Program-made: the position numbers and the translations under genes
Shown: one piece after another, positions 16,782-17,623 of the stretch
Layout of the letters: the number at the start of each line of letters is the position of its first letter
How positions within the stretch are numbered: the stretch's first letter is position 1
Notes under the pieces: generated by a model
The model's database searches: none
Seen by the model: only the letters and a program-made list of their open reading frames with translations
What the model was told of the DNA's origin: nothing
From: UBA60 sp964587885
Lineage (GTDB): Archaea; Thermoplasmatota; Poseidoniia; Poseidoniales; Poseidoniaceae
Length of the DNA: 17,623 bases
Reading direction: 5' to 3'
Assembly (NCBI GenBank): GCA_964587885.1
Contig: CAZPME010000035.1
Span: forward strand, 1-17,623

Positions 16782-16845
16782 GCTCTCAGCCCCACCCTCT
16801 AAGCCATTGAACATGAGTATGTCGGCGTCCATTATGGTGAAATCT

Positions 16846-16851
16846 CATATG
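16846..16851. promoter_or_regulatory. CATATG, possible shared TATA element of divergent nob1 and VTT genes
   Basis: The palindrome CATATG sits about 24 nt before the plus-strand ATG at 16872, close to the spacing expected for a leaderless archaeal gene. For nob1 the same element would predict a start near 16823, downstream of the ATG at 16832 and so in favour of the ATG at 16781. The match to a TATA consensus is weak. Confidence 0.25.
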
Positions 16852-16871
16852 GGCGGGTCGTAGCCATTAGT

Positions 16872-17498
16872 ATGATGGGGTTACTATCAGACTGGGAACA
16901 ACCGGTGCTTGAATGGTTCGGTCAATTCGGTCCGGCTAGCCTAGCAGCACTGGCTTTTACGGAAGCGATAATCCAACCTATCCCACCCGATTTGATGCTC
17001 CTACCGCTATTAGTCAAGGCCGATGGAAATGTTGCCACAATACTTTGGTTATGGATCTCAGTCACCCTTGCCAGCGTGCTTGGAAGTGTCGTTGGCTATT
17101 GGCTAGGGGCTAACTGGGGGAAGTCATTGCTCGACAAATTCGCCAATCCTAAGCATGTAGATAAACTGGAAGTTCTGACCAGTCGATATGGAACTTCGGG
17201 GGTTTTCATCGCTGCTCTTTCGCCTATTCCCTACAAGGTATTCGGCTGGGTTGCTGGAATGGGGGAGATGGATAAGCGCTCTTTCATCATCGCTGGTTTA
17301 TGGGGGCGGGGTCTGCGCTTTGGCATCGAAGCGGTCCTAATCGGACTATGGGGGCAGCAAATGCTCGACTTCCTCATGGGCTGGGGATTCTTCTTAGTCT
17401 CCTTTTTAGCGGCTCTTTGTCTAATCCCACTTTGGCTATGGTGGCAATCTCTTGAGGCCGATGAAAGTAGTCAAAGTTTACCTAATAATTCGGAATAG
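16872..17498 (+). CDS. VTT/DedA-family membrane protein, YqaA-like
   Basis: A 208-residue integral membrane protein. Membrane segments lie at about 24-48, 53-80, 108-130, 137-160 and 170-192. Two family marks are present: the re-entrant segment FTEAIIQPIPPDLMLLPLL (about 29-47), and SPIPYKVFGWVAGMGEM (117-133). The latter resembles the YqaA branch of the VTT (SNARE-associated, DedA) superfamily. Members elsewhere are linked to lipid flipping or membrane homeostasis; the exact role here is not shown. The start is the ATG at 16872 or the next one at 16875. There is no clear Shine-Dalgarno site, so it may be leaderless. The short tail (EADESSQSLPNNSE) is polar and acidic. Confidence 0.85.
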   Translation: MMGLLSDWEQPVLEWFGQFGPASLAALAFTEAIIQPIPPDLMLLPLLVKADGNVATILWLWISVTLASVLGSVVGYWLGANWGKSLLDKFANPKHVDKLEVLTSRYGTSGVFIAALSPIPYKVFGWVAGMGEMDKRSFIIAGLWGRGLRFGIEAVLIGLWGQQMLDFLMGWGFFLVSFLAALCLIPLWLWWQSLEADESSQSLPNNSE

Positions 17499-17546
17499 AT
17501 TCAACCCAACATTGATGAATAGTCGGTGCTGGGGGAGGGATATTCT

Positions 17547-17619
17547 GCTTGTGTAGTGTAGTGGTCCATCATTTCGGGTTTTCATCCCGGCGACCCGGGT
17601 TCAAATCCCGGCACGAGCA
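17547..17619 (+). tRNA. trnE: tRNA-Glu (UUC)
   Basis: A 73-nt cloverleaf. The acceptor arms GCTTGTG and CACGAGC pair over 7 bp (one G-U) with discriminator A at 17619. The anticodon stem TCGGG/CCCGG closes the loop TTTTCAT, giving anticodon TTC, which reads GAA and GAG. The T stem CCGGG/CCCGG closes the loop TTCAAAT. The D arm begins GTGTAG and ends ATCAT, as in archaeal tRNA-Glu. CCA is not encoded (CTT follows), and there is no intron. No clear TATA box was seen in the 48 bp after the VTT gene. Confidence 0.93.
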
Positions 17620-17623
17620 CTTT

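Noticed and set aside
1..17623. CRISPR arrays, insertion sequences, integrase or attachment sites
   Set aside because: No regularly spaced repeats, transposase or integrase motifs or terminal repeats were seen. The tRNA is intact, with no visible partial copy in the window.

Overview
The window looks like a piece of a planktonic marine archaeon, most plausibly Marine Group II (Poseidoniales) or a close relative. The archaeal signs visible in the sequence are TATA-box promoters in front of genes, a NOB1-type PIN/zinc-ribbon nuclease, a tRNA-Glu with no encoded CCA end and an archaeal-style D arm, and very large secreted proteins rich in Asp, Gly, Ser and Thr. The lineage assignment is inference from gene content and style, not from a marker tree. 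A run of 10 N at 15635-15644 is an assembly gap of unknown true length, so the two sides may not be true neighbours.

Left side (1-15634, all genes on the minus strand). Reading in transcription order from right to left, an ABC transporter ATPase (14865-15602) is followed after 12 nt by a 1587-residue double FtsX/MacB-type permease (10089-14852). The permease carries an unusual, apparently propeller-like domain inserted in its first extracytoplasmic region. Next come two separately promoted surface-protein genes. One is a 1049-residue secreted protein with a C-terminal membrane anchor (6777-9926), closed by a clear hairpin plus U-tract terminator. The other is a giant surface protein whose open frame runs from 6135 to the left edge with no stop (at least 2045 residues). 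It has a signal/anchor, a Tyr/Cys-rich region, paired Ig-like modules, a nidogen-like region and beta-helix repeats. The 641 bp between these two genes hold the terminator, AT-rich DNA with two perfect inverted repeats, and a promoter with a Shine-Dalgarno site, but no gene that I can support.

Right side (15645-17623) holds small housekeeping genes: a MoaD/ThiS-like sulfur carrier and a TatA translocase subunit (plus strand), a NOB1-like ribosome-maturation nuclease (minus strand), a VTT/DedA-family membrane protein (plus strand) and tRNA-Glu(UUC) (plus strand).

How the genes may work together: the ATPase and permease form a self-contained type VII (MacB/LolCDE/FtsEX-like) ABC machine, which in known members moves extracytoplasmic domains rather than passing a substrate through a channel. 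Its propeller-like insert and its position beside two large surface proteins suggest a role at the cell surface, such as release, processing or sensing of surface proteins. That link is an inference from position and architecture.
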